A stretch of 62,198 bases of DNA from Lachnospiraceae bacterium G11 (GTDB lineage Bacteria; Bacillota; Clostridia; Lachnospirales; Lachnospiraceae). Below the pieces are notes generated by a model that worked only from the letters and a program-made list of their open reading frames with translations, was not told the origin of the DNA and did not search any database. Location: contig FMWZ01000022.1 of assembly GCA_900103495.1 (NCBI GenBank), forward strand, positions 1 to 62,198, written 5' to 3'. Made by a program: the position numbers and the translations under genes. Below are positions 25,190 to 33,716 of this stretch, in pieces; the first letter of the stretch is position 1; each line of letters begins with the position of its first letter.

Positions 25190-26335
25190 ATGAAAGAAAC
25201 CATGCTTAATGTATTTCCCAAAGATCATACCATAGTAATGCTGCCCGGCTTTTGTGATGTGCATGTACATTTTCGTGAGCCGGGATTTTCTTATAAGGAG
25301 ACAATTCTTACAGGCTCTAAAGCTGCGGCAAGAGGCGGATACACCACTGTCTGCACTATGCCAAATCTTAATCCGGTACCGGATTCAAGAGAGAATCTTG
25401 ATATCCAGTTAAAGGCAATTAAGGAAGCTGGCCTTATAAATGTTATTCCCTATGGCTCCATTACAGTAAAGGAAGCCGGGGAAGAGCTTTCCGATATGGA
25501 GGCCATAAAAGATGATGTTGTGGCTTTTTCCGATGATGGAAAGGGAATTCAGGATGAGGAAATGATGAGAAAAGCCATGCTTAAAGCAAAGGAGCTTGGC
25601 AAGATCATCGTAGCTCATTGCGAGGTAAATGATTTACTCCACGGCGGTTATATCCATGACGGCGTATATGCCAAAGAACACGGTCACAAGGGAATCTGTT
25701 CAGAAAGTGAATGGAAGGAAATTGAAAGAGACGTAAGACTTGCCAAGGAAACAGGCTGTGCATATCATGTATGTCATATTTCCACCAAGGAAAGCGTTGA
25801 TATTATAAGAAAAGCTAAGGCAGAAGGAGTTAATGTGACCTGCGAAACAGGACCTCACTATCTTGTAATGGACGAGAATGACTTACAGGAAGAAGGACGC
25901 TTCAAAATGAATCCACCTCTTAGAAGCAAGGAAGACAGGGCGGCCCTTATTGAAGGCATCAAGGACGGCACCATCGATATGATTGCCACGGACCACGCTC
26001 CTCATTCCGCAGAAGAGAAGTCCAAGGGTCTTGCAGGAAGTGCTTTCGGAATTGTGGGTCTTGAAACCGCATTCCCTCTTCTCTATACCAAGCTTGTTAA
26101 AGAAGGTATAATTTCCCTTGATAAATTGACCAAGCTTCTTGTGTTTAATCCCATGGAGCGTTTTGGAATAAAGGAAGGCCACGATTTTTCAATCTGGGAT
26201 CTGGATGAAAAGTTTACGGTTAATCCCGATGACTTCCTTTCCATGGGCAAAGCAACACCTTTTGAGGGCTGGGAGTTATACGGCGTTAATAAGATGACGG
26301 TTTGCAACAGCAAAGTTGTATATTCTAATATGTAA
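25190..26335 (+). CDS. pyrC: Dihydroorotase
   Basis: The enzyme closes N-carbamoyl-aspartate to dihydroorotate, step three of pyrimidine synthesis. The 381-residue chain has the metal motif GFCDVHVHFREPG near residue 20, His in IIVAHCE and YHVCHISTKE, and Asp in DMIATDHAPH near residue 266, as in the class I amidohydrolases. It is transcribed apart from the other pyr genes but carries the same promoter and PyrR-type hairpin, so the two units are probably co-regulated. AAAGGTGAACTGATT precedes the ATG. Confidence 0.95.
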   Translation: MKETMLNVFPKDHTIVMLPGFCDVHVHFREPGFSYKETILTGSKAAARGGYTTVCTMPNLNPVPDSRENLDIQLKAIKEAGLINVIPYGSITVKEAGEELSDMEAIKDDVVAFSDDGKGIQDEEMMRKAMLKAKELGKIIVAHCEVNDLLHGGYIHDGVYAKEHGHKGICSESEWKEIERDVRLAKETGCAYHVCHISTKESVDIIRKAKAEGVNVTCETGPHYLVMDENDLQEEGRFKMNPPLRSKEDRAALIEGIKDGTIDMIATDHAPHSAEEKSKGLAGSAFGIVGLETAFPLLYTKLVKEGIISLDKLTKLLVFNPMERFGIKEGHDFSIWDLDEKFTVNPDDFLSMGKATPFEGWELYGVNKMTVCNSKVVYSNM

Positions 26336-26348
26336 GGAAGTACTTCGG

Positions 26349-26633
26349 GCATCGGGATTGGCGTATTCCTAAATTCCGATGCCCAAAATCATGCTTTAGG
26401 AGTAAATCAGGCATCGGGATTTGAGGATTCCATTATTTCCGATGCCCAAAATCATGCTTTAGGAGTAAATCAAGCATCGGGATTGGCGTATTCCTAAATT
26501 CCGATGCCCGAAATCATGCTTTAGGAGTAAATCGAGCATCGGGATTGGCGTATTCCCATATTCCGATGCCCAAAATCAAGCATTAGGAGTAAATCAAGCA
26601 TCGGGATTAAGCAATTCTCTTATTCCGATGCCC
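26349..26633 (+). repeat. Five tandem 62-bp repeats with internal hairpin
   Basis: GCATCGGGATT starts units at 26349, 26411, 26474, 26536 and 26598 (steps 62, 63, 62, 62). Each unit contains GCATCGG and CCGATGC arms, which form a stem of about 11 bp, and all but the last are followed by AAAATCATGCTTTAGGAGTAA-like sequence. None ends in a T-run. They fill most of the gap between pyrC and the pyrK promoter. No gene is seen in 26336-26769. Confidence 0.85.
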
Positions 26634-26681
26634 CCGAGTCCCGTGCCAAATTTGCCGCCATTTTTTCTCCAATATTCCCCC

Positions 26682-26710
26682 TTGCCACAACCCTTCCTAT
26701 GTGTTAGTAT
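26682..26710 (+). promoter_or_regulatory. Promoter of the pyrK operon
   Basis: TTGCCA (26682-26687) and TAGTAT (26705-26710) are spaced by 17. The same TAGTATCTTA lies in front of pyrC. Confidence 0.65.
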
Positions 26711-26731
26711 CTTATGGAAGCAAACGTAAAT

Positions 26732-26760
26732 CTTTAATGCGATACAGAGATATCGGAAAG
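26732..26760 (+). promoter_or_regulatory. PyrR-type binding hairpin over the leader-peptide ribosome-binding site
   Basis: CGATA (26740-26744) pairs with TATCG (26751-26755) around loop CAGAGA, and CTTT (26732-26735) pairs with AAAG (26757-26760). Loop and bulge match the PyrR binding loop. The 3' part includes GGAAAGG, the Shine-Dalgarno site of the leader ORF whose ATG is at 26770. Confidence 0.78.
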
Positions 26761-26769
26761 GTTGACAAT

Positions 26770-26838
26770 ATGAGACGCACCAGATTATCCAAACGAATTC
26801 TACAGAATAATACTATAGATTTTTACCCGGCTTATTAA
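26770..26838 (+). CDS. Leader peptide of the pyrK operon (22 residues)
   Basis: ATG at 26770 lies 8 bases after GGAAAGG, the same spacing as at pyrC. The frame codes for a basic then aromatic peptide, MRRTRLSKRILQNNTIDFYP followed by Ala-Tyr, and stops with TAA at 26836-26838. Its last codons (CCG GCT) are the 5' arm of the terminator at 26825-26874. A ribosome reaching the stop codon would cover that arm and stop the terminator from forming. Translation is inferred from the site and spacing; the peptide itself may have no other role. Confidence 0.65.
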   Translation: MRRTRLSKRILQNNTIDFYPAY

Positions 26839-26874
26839 TGTATTTATTTTACATTTGATGGCCGGGTTTTTTAT
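26825..26874 (+). terminator. Attenuator-terminator in the pyrK leader
   Basis: ACCCGGC (26825-26831) pairs with GCCGGGT (26861-26867) and is followed by TTTTTT. AATGTA and TACATT form an inner stem. The 5' arm overlaps the end of the leader-peptide frame, and the hairpin lies 25 bases before pyrK. Confidence 0.85.
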
Positions 26875-26899
26875 GGCAAACAGTTAAAAGGAATAAAAG

Positions 26900-27634
26900 A
26901 TGAAAGATGTCAAACTAACCATAGAGGGAAACAAGGCCCTCACAAAAGATGTATACAAGATGACTCTCTACGGAGACTGCAGTGATATAACAGCTCCGGG
27001 TCAGTTCGTTAATATAAAGATAGACGGATTATACTTAAGACGCCCCATTTCGGTTTGTGATATGAACTGGAATGAACTTACACTTATATATAAGGTAGTT
27101 GGTAAGGGAACTTTGGCCATGAGTAAGATGGTTAAGGGAATGGAGCTTCAGGTACTGACAGGCTTAGGAAACGGCTATGACATGGCAGATGCGGGAGACA
27201 AGCCCTTGCTTATCGGCGGAGGTGTCGGAGTTCCTCCCCTTTATAACCTGGCAAGACTTCTTATTGAAAAGGGAGTTAAGCCCACGGTTATTCTTGGCTT
27301 TAATAAAAAGGAAGAGATCTTCTATAAGAAAGAATTCGAGAAGCTTGGCTGCGAGGTAAGGGTGACAACAGTGGATGGAAGCGAAGGAGTTAAAGGTTTT
27401 GTAACCGATGCATTTCCTGAAGATTACACCTACACCTACTGCTGTGGTCCCGAACCCATGCTTAAGGCAGTGTATAGAACCGCAAAGACAAGCGGCCAGT
27501 ACTCATTTGAAGAGAGAATGGGCTGCGGCTTTGGCGCATGTATGGGATGCAGCTGCAAGACCATAACCGGATACAAGAGAATCTGCAAGGACGGCCCTGT
27601 CCTTAGGAAGGAGGAAATCTTATGGGAAGATTAA
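26900..27634 (+). CDS. pyrK: Dihydroorotate dehydrogenase electron-transfer subunit
   Basis: The FAD and 2Fe-2S partner of the type 1B dihydroorotate dehydrogenase, which passes electrons to NAD. The 244-residue chain has the FAD motif RRPISVCD near residue 49, the nucleotide site LLIGGGVGVPPLYNLAR near residue 101, and the 2Fe-2S ligands in CGFGACMGCSC with a later Cys in KRICKDGP. It is the first enzyme gene of the operon behind the attenuator and overlaps pyrD by 13 bases. AAAAGGAATAAAAG precedes the ATG. Confidence 0.95.
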   Translation: MKDVKLTIEGNKALTKDVYKMTLYGDCSDITAPGQFVNIKIDGLYLRRPISVCDMNWNELTLIYKVVGKGTLAMSKMVKGMELQVLTGLGNGYDMADAGDKPLLIGGGVGVPPLYNLARLLIEKGVKPTVILGFNKKEEIFYKKEFEKLGCEVRVTTVDGSEGVKGFVTDAFPEDYTYTYCCGPEPMLKAVYRTAKTSGQYSFEERMGCGFGACMGCSCKTITGYKRICKDGPVLRKEEILWED

Positions 27635-28533
27635 GCGTTAACCTTTGCGGAATCGAACTTGATAACCCTGTGATTCCCGCTTCCGGAACCTTCGGATACG
27701 GCTATGAGTTCGCAGAATACTATGACATAAACTGCCTTGGAACCTTTTCCTTTAAGGGCACAACCAAGGAGCCTCATTTCGGAAATCCCACACCCAGAAT
27801 TGCTGAGTGTACCAACGGTCTTATCAATTCCATAGGCCTTCAGAATCCCGGAGTGGACAAGGTTATTTCCGAGGAACTTCCGAAATTAAAGAAGTTCTTT
27901 AACAAGCCTGTTATGGCAAACGTAAGTGGATTTGCAGTAGAAGACTTTGCTTTTACCTGCGAGAAATTGGATAAAGAGGAGCAGGTGGGATGGCTTGAGG
28001 TAAACGTAAGCTGCCCCAATGTTCACGGTGGCGGAATGGCATTCGGAACCAATGCGGAAACGGCTGCGAGTGTTGTAAGCGCGGTTAAGAAAGTCACCAA
28101 GAAGTCTGTAATTATCAAGCTTTCACCAAACGTTACAGATATAGTTACCATTGCCAAAGCCTGCGAGGCAGCAGGAGCAGACGGCATCAGCCTTATAAAT
28201 ACTCTCCTTGGAATGAGAATTGACCTTAAGACCAGAAAGCCCGTTGTGGCCAACAAGATGGGAGGCTTTTCGGGCCCTGCCATTTTCCCTGTAGCGGTAA
28301 GAATGGTTTATCAGGTGGCAAATGCCGTTAAGGTGCCGGTTGTGGGTATGGGCGGCGTAAGCAGTGCCGAGGACGTAATCGAGATGATGCTTGCGGGAGC
28401 TACTGCAGTTGAGGTTGGAGCCGCTAACCTTGTGGATCCCCTGGCAAGTAAGAAGATAATTGAGGACCTTCCAAAGGTCATGGACAAGTACGGAATAGAG
28501 AATATAAAAGACATTATAGGAGGCGTAAAGTAA
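27622..28533 (+). CDS. pyrD: Dihydroorotate dehydrogenase B, catalytic subunit
   Basis: The FMN enzyme that oxidises dihydroorotate to orotate. The 303-residue chain begins MGRLSVNLCGIELDNPVIPA and has GTTKEPHFGNPTPR, NVSCPNVHGGG with the catalytic Cys, and VGMGGVSSAEDV for FMN phosphate binding. Type B enzymes work with PyrK, which is encoded immediately upstream and overlaps. pyrF begins directly after the stop. Confidence 0.96.
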   Translation: MGRLSVNLCGIELDNPVIPASGTFGYGYEFAEYYDINCLGTFSFKGTTKEPHFGNPTPRIAECTNGLINSIGLQNPGVDKVISEELPKLKKFFNKPVMANVSGFAVEDFAFTCEKLDKEEQVGWLEVNVSCPNVHGGGMAFGTNAETAASVVSAVKKVTKKSVIIKLSPNVTDIVTIAKACEAAGADGISLINTLLGMRIDLKTRKPVVANKMGGFSGPAIFPVAVRMVYQVANAVKVPVVGMGGVSSAEDVIEMMLAGATAVEVGAANLVDPLASKKIIEDLPKVMDKYGIENIKDIIGGVK

Positions 28534-29232
28534 GTGGGAAGAGACGTAATTGTAGCCTGTGATTTTGCCAGCGCGAAAGACACATTCGAGTTTCTTGACA
28601 AGTTCACAGGAAGAAAACCCTTTGTAAAAATCGGAATGGAGCTCTACTATGCAGAAGGCCCTTCCATCGTAAAAGAGATTAAGAAAAGAGGTCATAAGAT
28701 TTTCCTTGACCTTAAGCTTCATGACATTCCAAACACTGTAAAGAAGGCAATGTCTGTGCTTTCACACCTTGATGTGGACATCTGCAACCTTCATGCAGCT
28801 GGAACCACAGCCATGATGCAGGCTGCCCTTGAGGGACTTACGAGAGAGGACGGTACAAGACCTCTGCTTATTGCGGTAACCCAGCTTACCTCCACAGACC
28901 AGGAAGCAATGGAGAGAGATCTCCTCATAAATAAACCAATTGATGAGGTCGTTATGCACTACGCCCTTACCGCCAAGAATGCAGGACTTGACGGTGTGGT
29001 TTGCTCGCCTCTCGAAGCCGGCAAGGTACACGATACCTGCGGCAAGAACTTCCTTACAGTTACCCCCGGCATCAGATTTGCCGACGGTGACAAGGGAGAT
29101 CAGAAGAGAGTAATGACCCCCAAGGATGCAAAGGAAATCGGTTCGGACTATATAGTAGTAGGAAGACCCATTACAGCCGCAGAGGATCCCGTAGCAGCAT
29201 ATGAGCGTTGCGTGAGAGAGTTCTGCGACTAA
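28534..29232 (+). CDS. pyrF: Orotidine 5'-phosphate decarboxylase
   Basis: The enzyme makes UMP from OMP. The 232-residue chain has the catalytic Asp-Lys array in KIFLDLKLHDIPNTVK near residue 50, LTSTDQEAM in the loop, and the phosphate site SDYIVVGRPITAAEDP at the end. The start is GTG at 28534, directly after the pyrD stop codon, with AGGAGGCGTAAAGTAA in front. Initiation is therefore probably coupled to pyrD. Confidence 0.95.
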   Translation: MGRDVIVACDFASAKDTFEFLDKFTGRKPFVKIGMELYYAEGPSIVKEIKKRGHKIFLDLKLHDIPNTVKKAMSVLSHLDVDICNLHAAGTTAMMQAALEGLTREDGTRPLLIAVTQLTSTDQEAMERDLLINKPIDEVVMHYALTAKNAGLDGVVCSPLEAGKVHDTCGKNFLTVTPGIRFADGDKGDQKRVMTPKDAKEIGSDYIVVGRPITAAEDPVAAYERCVREFCD

Positions 29233-29253
29233 GCCAAACATAAGGAGTACAAA

Positions 29254-29889
29254 ATGGAATTAAAAGAACAGATTGCTAAAGACTTACTGAAAATTAAAGC
29301 GGTTTTCTTCAGACCTGACGAGCCCTTCACCTGGGCCAGCGGAATCAAGAGCCCCGTTTACTGCGACAACAGACTTACTCTCACAGCTCCCGAAGTAAGA
29401 GATGATGTGGAGAACGGTCTCGTAACACTTATCAAAGAAAACTACCCCGAGGCTGAGGTCCTTATGGGAACTTCCACAGCCGGTATCGCCCACGCAGCCA
29501 TCTGCGGACACATCTTAAAGATGCCCATGGGCTACGTTCGAAGCGGAGCAAAGGATCACGGCAGAGGAAATCAGATTGAGGGTAAACTCGAGAAGGGCCA
29601 GAAGGTTGTGGTTGTGGAGGATTTGATTTCCACCGGCGGAAGCGTTATCGAGGTTGTAAATGTCCTCAGAGAGGCCGGCGCCGAGGTTCTCGGAGTTGTA
29701 TCCATCTTTACCTATGGAATGAAGAAAGGTCTTGAGCGCCTTGAGGAAGCTAAGGTAAAAAACGTCTCCCTCACAAACTTCGATTGCATTGCGGAGGTTG
29801 CCGCTAAGGAAGGTTACATTGCCGAAGCTGACATCGAAAGACTCATCGCCTTCAGAAACAACCCCTCCGATGAGAGCTGGATAAAATAA
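29254..29889 (+). CDS. pyrE: Orotate phosphoribosyltransferase
   Basis: The enzyme joins orotate and PRPP to form OMP. The 211-residue chain has [16 protein letters not shown] near residue 25 and the PRPP motif [14 protein letters not shown] near residue 122, both typical of this family. AAGGAGTACAAA precedes the ATG. It follows pyrF after 21 bases and precedes pyrB after 10. PRPP would come from the synthetase encoded at 55545-56732. Confidence 0.95.
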   Translation: MELKEQIAKDLLKIKAVFFRPDEPFTWASGIKSPVYCDNRLTLTAPEVRDDVENGLVTLIKENYPEAEVLMGTSTAGIAHAAICGHILKMPMGYVRSGAKDHGRGNQIEGKLEKGQKVVVVEDLISTGGSVIEVVNVLREAGAEVLGVVSIFTYGMKKGLERLEEAKVKNVSLTNFDCIAEVAAKEGYIAEADIERLIAFRNNPSDESWIK

Positions 29890-29899
29890 GGAGACAGAA

Positions 29900-30823
29900 A
29901 TGAGAAGTGTAATCGACATTGTTGATTTGAGCACAGAAGAACTTGACGATTTGATCAAGGTGGCGAGAGACATAATTGCCAATCCCGATAAATATGCTCA
30001 CGTCTGTGACAGAAAGAAGCTGGCAACTTTGTTCTTTGAGCCTTCAACCAGAACCAGGTTAAGCTTTGAAGCTGCCATGTATGAACTGGGAGGACACGTA
30101 ATCTCAGTTCCCGATGCAGGTTCATCTTCAGCTGCAAAAGGCGAGAGCGTTTCCGATACCGCAAGAGTTGTAAGCTGCTATGCAGATATCATCGCAATGC
30201 GTCATCCCAAGGAGGGCGCAGCATTTGTGGCCGCAAGCAAGGCAACAGTTCCCGTAATCAACGCAGGTGACGGCGGACACTGTCATCCCACCCAGACTCT
30301 TGCAGACTTACTTACAATTGAACTTGAGAAGAACCGTCTCGGAAACTTAACAGTAGGTTTCTGCGGAGACCTGAAATTCGGCCGTACGGTTCATTCACTT
30401 ATAAACGCCCTTTCAAGATACGAAGGAAACAAGTTTGTTCTTATCTCCCCTGAGGAGTTGAAGCTTCCAAGCTATGTTAAAAAGGACGCCATCAAGTCAA
30501 AGGGAATTCCATATGAGCAGACCACCAATCTTGAGGAGGCCATGCCTAAACTTGATATCCTCTACATGACAAGAGTGCAGAGAGAAAGATTCTTCAACGA
30601 AGAGGATTACTTAAGACTGAAAGACAGCTACATCTTAACCCCTGAGAAGCTTAAGAAGGCTAAACCTGACCTGGCTATCCTTCATCCCCTTCCCAGAGTT
30701 AATGAGATTAGCGTGGCAGTGGATGATGACCCCAGAGCATGTTACTTCAAGCAGGTTGAGAACGGCAAATACATGAGAATGGCTCTCATCCTTAAGTTAT
30801 TAAAGGAGGCAGGTACTTTATGA
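29900..30823 (+). CDS. pyrB: Aspartate carbamoyltransferase, catalytic chain
   Basis: The enzyme joins carbamoyl phosphate and aspartate, the first committed step. The 307-residue chain has the carbamoyl-phosphate motif [16 protein letters not shown] near residue 44, [15 protein letters not shown] near residue 123, and the aspartate-side [10 protein letters not shown] near residue 259. Its last four bases overlap the pyrI start as ATGA. Together with PyrI it should form the regulated 12-subunit complex. Confidence 0.96.
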   Translation: MRSVIDIVDLSTEELDDLIKVARDIIANPDKYAHVCDRKKLATLFFEPSTRTRLSFEAAMYELGGHVISVPDAGSSSAAKGESVSDTARVVSCYADIIAMRHPKEGAAFVAASKATVPVINAGDGGHCHPTQTLADLLTIELEKNRLGNLTVGFCGDLKFGRTVHSLINALSRYEGNKFVLISPEELKLPSYVKKDAIKSKGIPYEQTTNLEEAMPKLDILYMTRVQRERFFNEEDYLRLKDSYILTPEKLKKAKPDLAILHPLPRVNEISVAVDDDPRACYFKQVENGKYMRMALILKLLKEAGTL

Positions 30824-31242
30824 ATATAGATTCAATTCATAACGGTGTGGTAATCGATCATATAACTGCAGGACATTGCTTCGCCCTCTACGAGATGCTT
30901 AATCTCGGGGAACTGGATTACCCCGTGGCTCTTATTAAGAACGTTGAGAGTAAGAAGATGGGCCGCAAGGACATTATCAAGGTGGATGCGGATATCGAGC
31001 TCAACCTTGATGTTATCGGCTACGCTGAGCCAGGTGCCACAGTAAATATCATTAAGAATGAGAAGCTGGTGGAAAAGAAGGTTCTTGAACTTCCCGAGAA
31101 GCTTACAAACGTAATTAAGTGTAAGAACCCCAGATGTATCACATCAACGGAGCAGGAGCTTCCCCACATCTTTAAACTTACCGACAGAGAGAACAGGGTT
31201 TACAGATGTGCCTACTGCGAAACAAAAGCACAGGAAAATTAA
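30820..31242 (+). CDS. pyrI: Aspartate carbamoyltransferase regulatory chain
   Basis: The 140-residue regulatory subunit binds nucleotides in the N-terminal half and zinc at the C-terminus. The zinc ligands are visible as Cys pairs in [10 protein letters not shown] and YRCAYCETK. The N-terminus contains VIDHITAGH. It overlaps pyrB by four bases. A regulated PyrB-PyrI enzyme means the pathway is under feedback control as well as under PyrR control of transcription or translation. Confidence 0.95.
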   Translation: MNIDSIHNGVVIDHITAGHCFALYEMLNLGELDYPVALIKNVESKKMGRKDIIKVDADIELNLDVIGYAEPGATVNIIKNEKLVEKKVLELPEKLTNVIKCKNPRCITSTEQELPHIFKLTDRENRVYRCAYCETKAQEN

Positions 31243-31303
31243 GCATATTTTAACTTTTTTGTTCATTTTATTTATGGAAACCTTCATAATAATGTGTTAT
31301 TAT

Positions 31304-31334
31304 ACCTTCGGCGTAAAAGCCGGAGGTTTTTTTT
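31304..31334 (+). terminator. Terminator-like hairpin after pyrI, overlapping the next ribosome-binding site
   Basis: ACCTTCGGC and GCCGGAGGT form a stem followed by T residues to 31334. The GGAGG in the 3' arm is also the only Shine-Dalgarno site for the ATG at 31335. Confidence 0.75.
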
Positions 31335-33668
31335 ATGATTAAAAAGATATACTTAAAAGCACTGCTTATTTATATGGCAGTATTCTTTGCGGTTATTACA
31401 TATATGGAAGTGGCTGTAAGGGTAATAATGGACGGAAAGATTCAGGGTAGAAACCTTACGTTTTTACTGTTTGTTCCCGCTCTTTCACTTTTCTTCTCCC
31501 TGCTTTCAGGGTTTGGGAAGGAACTTCTTAATAAGATTCTTCTCCCCGTAGTAATATTTGTAATAACGTTTTTCTATGTGGCCCAGACCATTTATTTTAA
31601 AAACTTCGGATCTCTCTTCTCCATCTCTATGGTAGGAATGGGAGGAGATGCCATCGGAAACTTCGGATGGGCATTGGTTGACACAATCAAGAAATCCATA
31701 GGAGCGGTAATCGTTCTTCTTATACCCCTTGTTGTAGTCATCCTTCTTGAAGTGTTTAAGGTGATTAAGGGTGAAAAGGTTTCCTGGCCTGTTCGCGGAG
31801 TGGCTTTACTTACAGCCATTATCCTTTGGACTGCTGCAGTTCTTTGCCTCCCTCTTTTTGGCAAAGGAAGACAGAGTGCCTACAACGCATACCATAACCC
31901 CATGTCTGATACGGACTCCACAGCCAACAAGCTTGGAGCCATGACCACATCTTTGGTGGAGGCGGCTTCCTACTACTTTGGCTTGAGACTTGAGGATGAC
32001 GCAGCTCTTAAGAACGTGGATATTGATGTGCTTTCATCTGAAATCGAAGAGAAAGAGGTTGAAATCGTTCCCCAGATTGATGAGAGATTCAACTTTACCC
32101 AGGTTGGTGATGCGGCAGTTGATGAGGACATTAAGGCTCTTTGTGATTACTTCAATGAGAAAAAGCCTACCTATACCAACGAATTTACAGGCAAGTTTGA
32201 GGGATACAACCTTATTTATATCTGTGCGGAAGCCTTTTGGGAGTATGCGGTAAACGAGAAAGTTACCCCCACCCTTTACAAGATGGCCAACAACGGTATT
32301 GTTCTTAACAACTACTACAACTCCTTTAAGAACACCACCACCAACGGAGAGTATGCATTCGTTACCTCCATCTGGCCTGATGTTTCAAGACTTGCGGATA
32401 CAGGACGAGACGTAGGTTCCTTCCCCCAGTCTGCATCCAAGTACATGCCTTACGGCCTTGGCAAAATCTTTGAAGCCGACGGAGCCAAAACCTACGGATA
32501 CCACAACTACTACAGTGAATATTACAGAAGATGCCTCTCCTGGCCCAACATCGGATTTACCAACTGTAAGTTCATGGGTGAAGGCATGGAGTTTAGTACC
32601 GAGTGGCCTGCATCCGACCTTGAGATGATGGAGCAGTCCATTCCCGATTACATAGACGATGACAGATTCATGGCTTACTACATGACCTTCAGCGGTCACG
32701 GCCCTTACACCAACGCTAACGTCATGTACAACAGAAATGTTGAAGAGGTAAAGAAGAGACTTGCCGACGAGCCTCCCATGGATGATGAAGCTTACGGATA
32801 TCTTGCGGGAGAGCTTGAGCTTGACAGAGCTATGGAATACCTTCTTAACAAGCTTGAGGAGAAGGGCATTCTTGATAAGACCTTGATTGTCCTTGTAGGC
32901 GATCACTATCCCTACAACATCTCCGAAGCAGGAAGAGATTCCCTTGCGGGACACCCCGTGGATCCTTCAATTGAGAGATATCACTCAACCTGCATCATGT
33001 ACAACGCAGGCCTTAAGGAGCCCATCGTCAGCGACACATATTGCTGTAACGTGGATATTTTCCCTACAGTCCTTAACCTGTTTGGAATTAAGTACGACTC
33101 AAGACTTCTTGCGGGAAGAGATATCTTCTCGAAGGGCGTTCACAGAGCCATGCTTTATAATAAGACCTTCCTTTCTGACATGGTAACCTACAACAACGAA
33201 ACAGGTTCCGCAGTCTGGACCGACAAGGCAGCCGACTGGTCTGAGGAGAGAAAGGCAGAGTATCTTGAGACCATGATCTCTTTAAACGAATCGGAGTACG
33301 CGGCTTCCATTAAGATGCTTAGCAAAAACTTCTACTTCTACTTATGGAGAAATTCAGCTCTGATGACTCAGGAAGAAATTGATGCGGAGAATGACAGAGA
33401 GGCAAGAGTAAACGCTACGGCAGCAGAGCTCCGTGAAATAGATGAGAAGAAGGCTGCGGAGGAAGCAGCAAGACGTGCGGAAGAGGAGCAGCAACAGCAA
33501 CAGGTTCCCCTTCTTGATGAGAACGGCAACCAGGTCCTGGATGAAAACGGAAATCCCGTTATGGTTCCCGCAGAAACTCCCGAACCTGCCCCGGAAGAAG
33601 GAGCAGCCCCCGAGGAGGCCCCGGCCGAGGCCGCCCCTGCAGAAACAGCCCCCGCTCCGGAAGGATAA
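31335..33668 (+). CDS. LTA-synthase-like sulfatase/phosphatase-superfamily membrane protein
   Basis: The 777-residue protein has five membrane segments in the first 180 residues and an extracytoplasmic alkaline-phosphatase-fold domain of the LTA-synthase type. The nucleophile region is near residues 332-338 (KNTTTNGEY), with GHGPYTNANVMY, IVLVGDHYPYN and LAGHPVD for metal ligands. Such enzymes transfer glycerol phosphate or phosphoethanolamine in the envelope. An unusual C-terminal tail of about 90 residues has a Gln run, two LDENGN repeats and a Pro/Ala/Glu-rich end. The ATG lies directly after a hairpin whose 3' arm is the ribosome-binding site. Confidence 0.88.
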   Translation: MIKKIYLKALLIYMAVFFAVITYMEVAVRVIMDGKIQGRNLTFLLFVPALSLFFSLLSGFGKELLNKILLPVVIFVITFFYVAQTIYFKNFGSLFSISMVGMGGDAIGNFGWALVDTIKKSIGAVIVLLIPLVVVILLEVFKVIKGEKVSWPVRGVALLTAIILWTAAVLCLPLFGKGRQSAYNAYHNPMSDTDSTANKLGAMTTSLVEAASYYFGLRLEDDAALKNVDIDVLSSEIEEKEVEIVPQIDERFNFTQVGDAAVDEDIKALCDYFNEKKPTYTNEFTGKFEGYNLIYICAEAFWEYAVNEKVTPTLYKMANNGIVLNNYYNSFKNTTTNGEYAFVTSIWPDVSRLADTGRDVGSFPQSASKYMPYGLGKIFEADGAKTYGYHNYYSEYYRRCLSWPNIGFTNCKFMGEGMEFSTEWPASDLEMMEQSIPDYIDDDRFMAYYMTFSGHGPYTNANVMYNRNVEEVKKRLADEPPMDDEAYGYLAGELELDRAMEYLLNKLEEKGILDKTLIVLVGDHYPYNISEAGRDSLAGHPVDPSIERYHSTCIMYNAGLKEPIVSDTYCCNVDIFPTVLNLFGIKYDSRLLAGRDIFSKGVHRAMLYNKTFLSDMVTYNNETGSAVWTDKAADWSEERKAEYLETMISLNESEYAASIKMLSKNFYFYLWRNSALMTQEEIDAENDREARVNATAAELREIDEKKAAEEAARRAEEEQQQQQVPLLDENGNQVLDENGNPVMVPAETPEPAPEEGAAPEEAPAEAAPAETAPAPEG

Positions 33669-33675
33669 AAAACAA

Positions 33676-33703
33676 AAAGGCGATTCCATTTGGAATCGCC
33701 TTT
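33676..33703. terminator. Bidirectional terminator between the LTA-synthase-like gene and mecA
   Basis: AAAGGCGATTCCA and TGGAATCGCCTTT form a perfect stem flanked by A-rich and T-rich sequence on both sides, so it can serve both converging genes. Confidence 0.82.
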
Positions 33704-33716
33704 ATCAGTTGCTTTA

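Noticed and set aside
26349-26633. Regular repeats that could be read as a CRISPR array
   Set aside because: The units are contiguous and near-identical over their whole length, with no unique spacers, and no cas genes are in the window.
28123-28722. Open frame of 199 codons on the minus strand
   Set aside because: It is antisense to pyrD and pyrF, both clearly coding.
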